Below are positions 62,504 through 64,000 of a DNA stretch of 64,000 nucleotides, piece after piece (positions within the stretch are counted from its first letter, which is position 1; the number at the start of each line of letters is the position of its first letter). The notes under the pieces are model-generated. The model made no database searches and had not been told where the DNA came from. It worked only from the letters and a program-made list of their open reading frames with translations. Location: NCBI RefSeq assembly GCF_900607225.1, contig NZ_LR027842.1, positions 1,867,617 through 1,931,616 of the forward strand. Reading direction: 5' to 3'. The position numbers and the translations under genes were made by a program. Source of the DNA: [Pseudopropionibacterium] massiliense (lineage in GTDB: Bacteria; Actinomycetota; Actinomycetes; Propionibacteriales; Propionibacteriaceae).

Positions 62504-63400
62504 ATGTCGCTGACCCGCCGTCATCTGTTTGCAGGACTGGGCGCTCTGACACTCACTGCCTGCGCTCCCGGGCCGGTGGTGGATGAGCTTCCCGTCCCCC
62601 CTCCCAAACCCACCCAGGACCCGGGCGTGTCGACGCTCTCCTCGGCCGTGACGAAGCTTTCCGGAGTGCTCTCGGAGCAGCCCGATCCGTGGCGCACCGC
62701 CGCCCTGGCACAGACCTCCGCCTGGCAGGCACGCCTGCTGGCCGCAGATCCCCTCATCGGTGGTGAACCCGTTTTCCCGGAGACCTCCGCCTCCCCCTCC
62801 GCCCCGCAGAACAGTGATCCGGCTGCTGCTTCAACGGATGCCACGCAGCTGGTGCTGGATGCTGCCACGAAAGCACTCGAGGAGGCACCCAACCAGCCGA
62901 TGAGGTTGTTCCACGTGTCGATTCTCCTGGCCACGACAGGCCTGAGGAATCCTGCCTCGGTTCCCGACGAGACCGTGAGCGAGCCATATCGATACGCGGA
63001 GACCACGGACAAGGCAGCGCTCGGCGCTGCGCTCACCCATGTGTGGGCGCTGCTGCAGGCACTCGAAAAGGGCTTGGGAATCACGACTCCCAAAGACCCC
63101 CTGCACGCGACACTGCAAGGGCGACACACCGAACTGAAAAGGCTCCGCGATCGGTTGATCTCCGCGCTGGGCAGTGACCGGCCCCGTCAGGACGGCCACT
63201 ACGACCTACCTGCCATCACCGATGTCGCTTCCTTCCAGACCACTGAGCTGGAGCTGGAGTCGAAACTGCTGAACGGCCTCGCCGGCGTGGTGGCCGCGGC
63301 CGGTGAAAAGGACTGGCTGGGCGAGGCCCTGGCCCAGGTTCCCCGCCTCCAGGCGCTGGGCGGGCGGCTTCCGGCCTGGCCGGGCTGGGTGAACTCCTGA
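62504..63400 (+). CDS. Putative lipoprotein, possibly DUF4439-like
   Basis: The 298-aa product starts MSLTRRHLFAGLGALTLTAC: a twin-arginine-like signal with lipobox LTAC, so it is probably an exported lipoprotein. The mature part is Ala/Leu/Pro-rich and mostly helical, with a Pro-rich linker after the cysteine. Its position between rimP and proS matches a poorly characterised ferritin-like gene pair in mycobacteria, but ferritin metal residues are not evident here. Function is unknown. It converges on proS with an 11-bp gap. Confidence 0.7.
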   Translation: MSLTRRHLFAGLGALTLTACAPGPVVDELPVPPPKPTQDPGVSTLSSAVTKLSGVLSEQPDPWRTAALAQTSAWQARLLAADPLIGGEPVFPETSASPSAPQNSDPAAASTDATQLVLDAATKALEEAPNQPMRLFHVSILLATTGLRNPASVPDETVSEPYRYAETTDKAALGAALTHVWALLQALEKGLGITTPKDPLHATLQGRHTELKRLRDRLISALGSDRPRQDGHYDLPAITDVASFQTTELELESKLLNGLAGVVAAAGEKDWLGEALAQVPRLQALGGRLPAWPGWVNS

Positions 63401-63411
63401 GCCGGGCGCGT

Positions 63412-64000
63412 TCAGTCTCCGGTGAGCTCCCGGACCGCAGCGACGGCGTCGGCCACCAGCACCTCGCGTTTCTCCCCGGTGCGGCGGTTGCGGATCTCGA
63501 CCAGACCATTGGCCAGGCCACGCCCGATCACGACGGCGACGGGCATTCCGAGCAGTTCCGCATCGGTGAACTTCACGCCCGGGCTGGCCTTGCGGTCATC
63601 GTAGAGGACGTCGAATCCGAGCCCTGAGAGCTTCTCCGCCAGATCATCGGCGGCCTGGAACATGTCCTGTCCCTTGCCGGTGACCATCACCTGTACCTGG
63701 TAGGGGGCCAGCTCAGCCGGCCACGCGAGACCCTTGTCATCGCAGGTGGCCTCCGCGACGGCGGCGACCAGGCGGGAAACCCCTATTCCGTAGGATCCCA
63801 TGGTCACGGTGACGAGTTTGCCGTTCCGGTCGAGGACCTTCAGGCCGAGCGCCTCGGCGTACTTGCGACCGAGCTGGAAGATGTGACCCACCTCCATGCC
63901 CCGCTCCAGGCTGAGGGGACCGGAACCGTCGGGTGCGGGATCTCCCTCGCGCACCTCGGCCACGTCGATGAAACCGTCGGGGGTGAAGTCGCGGCCGGCG
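63412..64000 (-). CDS. proS: Prolyl-tRNA synthetase, C-terminal part (runs off the window)
   Basis: The visible 196 or so residues are the end of a bacterial-type class II prolyl-tRNA synthetase. They include [15 protein letters not shown], the class II motif 3 [14 protein letters not shown], and the anticodon-binding domain with [21 protein letters not shown]. The reading frame is open to the window edge (preceded by [10 protein letters not shown]), so the N-terminus lies beyond 64000. Confidence 0.93.
   Translation of the reverse strand, partial: AGRDFTPDGFIDVAEVREGDPAPDGSGPLSLERGMEVGHIFQLGRKYAEALGLKVLDRNGKLVTVTMGSYGIGVSRLVAAVAEATCDDKGLAWPAELAPYQVQVMVTGKGQDMFQAADDLAEKLSGLGFDVLYDDRKASPGVKFTDAELLGMPVAVVIGRGLANGLVEIRNRRTGEKREVLVADAVAAVRELTGD

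Overview
The window is high-GC DNA with actinobacterial gene content and order, most plausibly from a propionibacterium-like member of the Propionibacteriales. Supporting signs are a short NusA (325 aa), a DUF2469 gene beside rnhB, RNase J next to dapB, an SdhCAB of the succinate/fumarate type, a lactate permease with LutABC, a cobalamin riboswitch and apparently leaderless genes. The genus is inference. No rRNA, tRNA, CRISPR array, insertion sequence or phage gene was seen.

Most of the window is conserved housekeeping sequence on the minus strand, in three runs read right to left. Run 1 (about 0.3-25.9 kb) is yceD-rpmF-rnc-mutM-gtrA-smc-ftsY, ffh-amidohydrolase, rpsP-khpA-rimM-trmD, sdhCAB, rplS-lepB-rnhB-DUF2469 and yraN-comM-dprA. 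Run 2 (about 34.4-45.0 kb) is ribF, rpsO-pnp-dapB, rnj, rpmB and recG-rsmD-coaD. Run 3 (about 55.6-64 kb) is proS, rimP-nusA, rnpM, infB-rbfA-truB. These runs cover protein secretion, ribosome assembly, translation initiation, RNA decay, DNA repair and chromosome segregation.

Accessory modules sit at the joints of these conserved runs. (i) Between ffh and ftsY lies a signalling cassette: a small secreted two-cysteine peptide, a sensor kinase built as two kinase halves of which the first is degenerate, and a divergent NarL-type response regulator. (ii) sdhCAB lies between trmD and rplS. (iii) A plus-strand island at 26.1-34.4 kb, between yceD and coaD, carries a MarR regulator, two ArsA/Get3-like ATPases with C-terminal HSP20-like domains separated by a 71-aa protein, and a five-gene Nik/Opp-type ABC importer. 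Matching TTCGA-N3-TCGAA palindromes precede marR and the first arsA. (iv) At 45.0-55.6 kb, between ribF and truB, lie lldP-lutABC (lactate uptake and oxidation), a cobalamin-riboswitch-controlled importer with two tandem substrate-binding lipoproteins and a methyltransferase, and a FadR-type GntR regulator. (v) A plus-strand secreted-protein gene separates nusA from rnpM.

The main anomalies are a reading-frame break in the infB N-terminal linker near 59.4 kb, the half-degenerate tandem histidine kinase with its adjacent peptide, and a recurring TANNNT-N7-start-codon arrangement in front of five genes that points to leaderless mRNAs.
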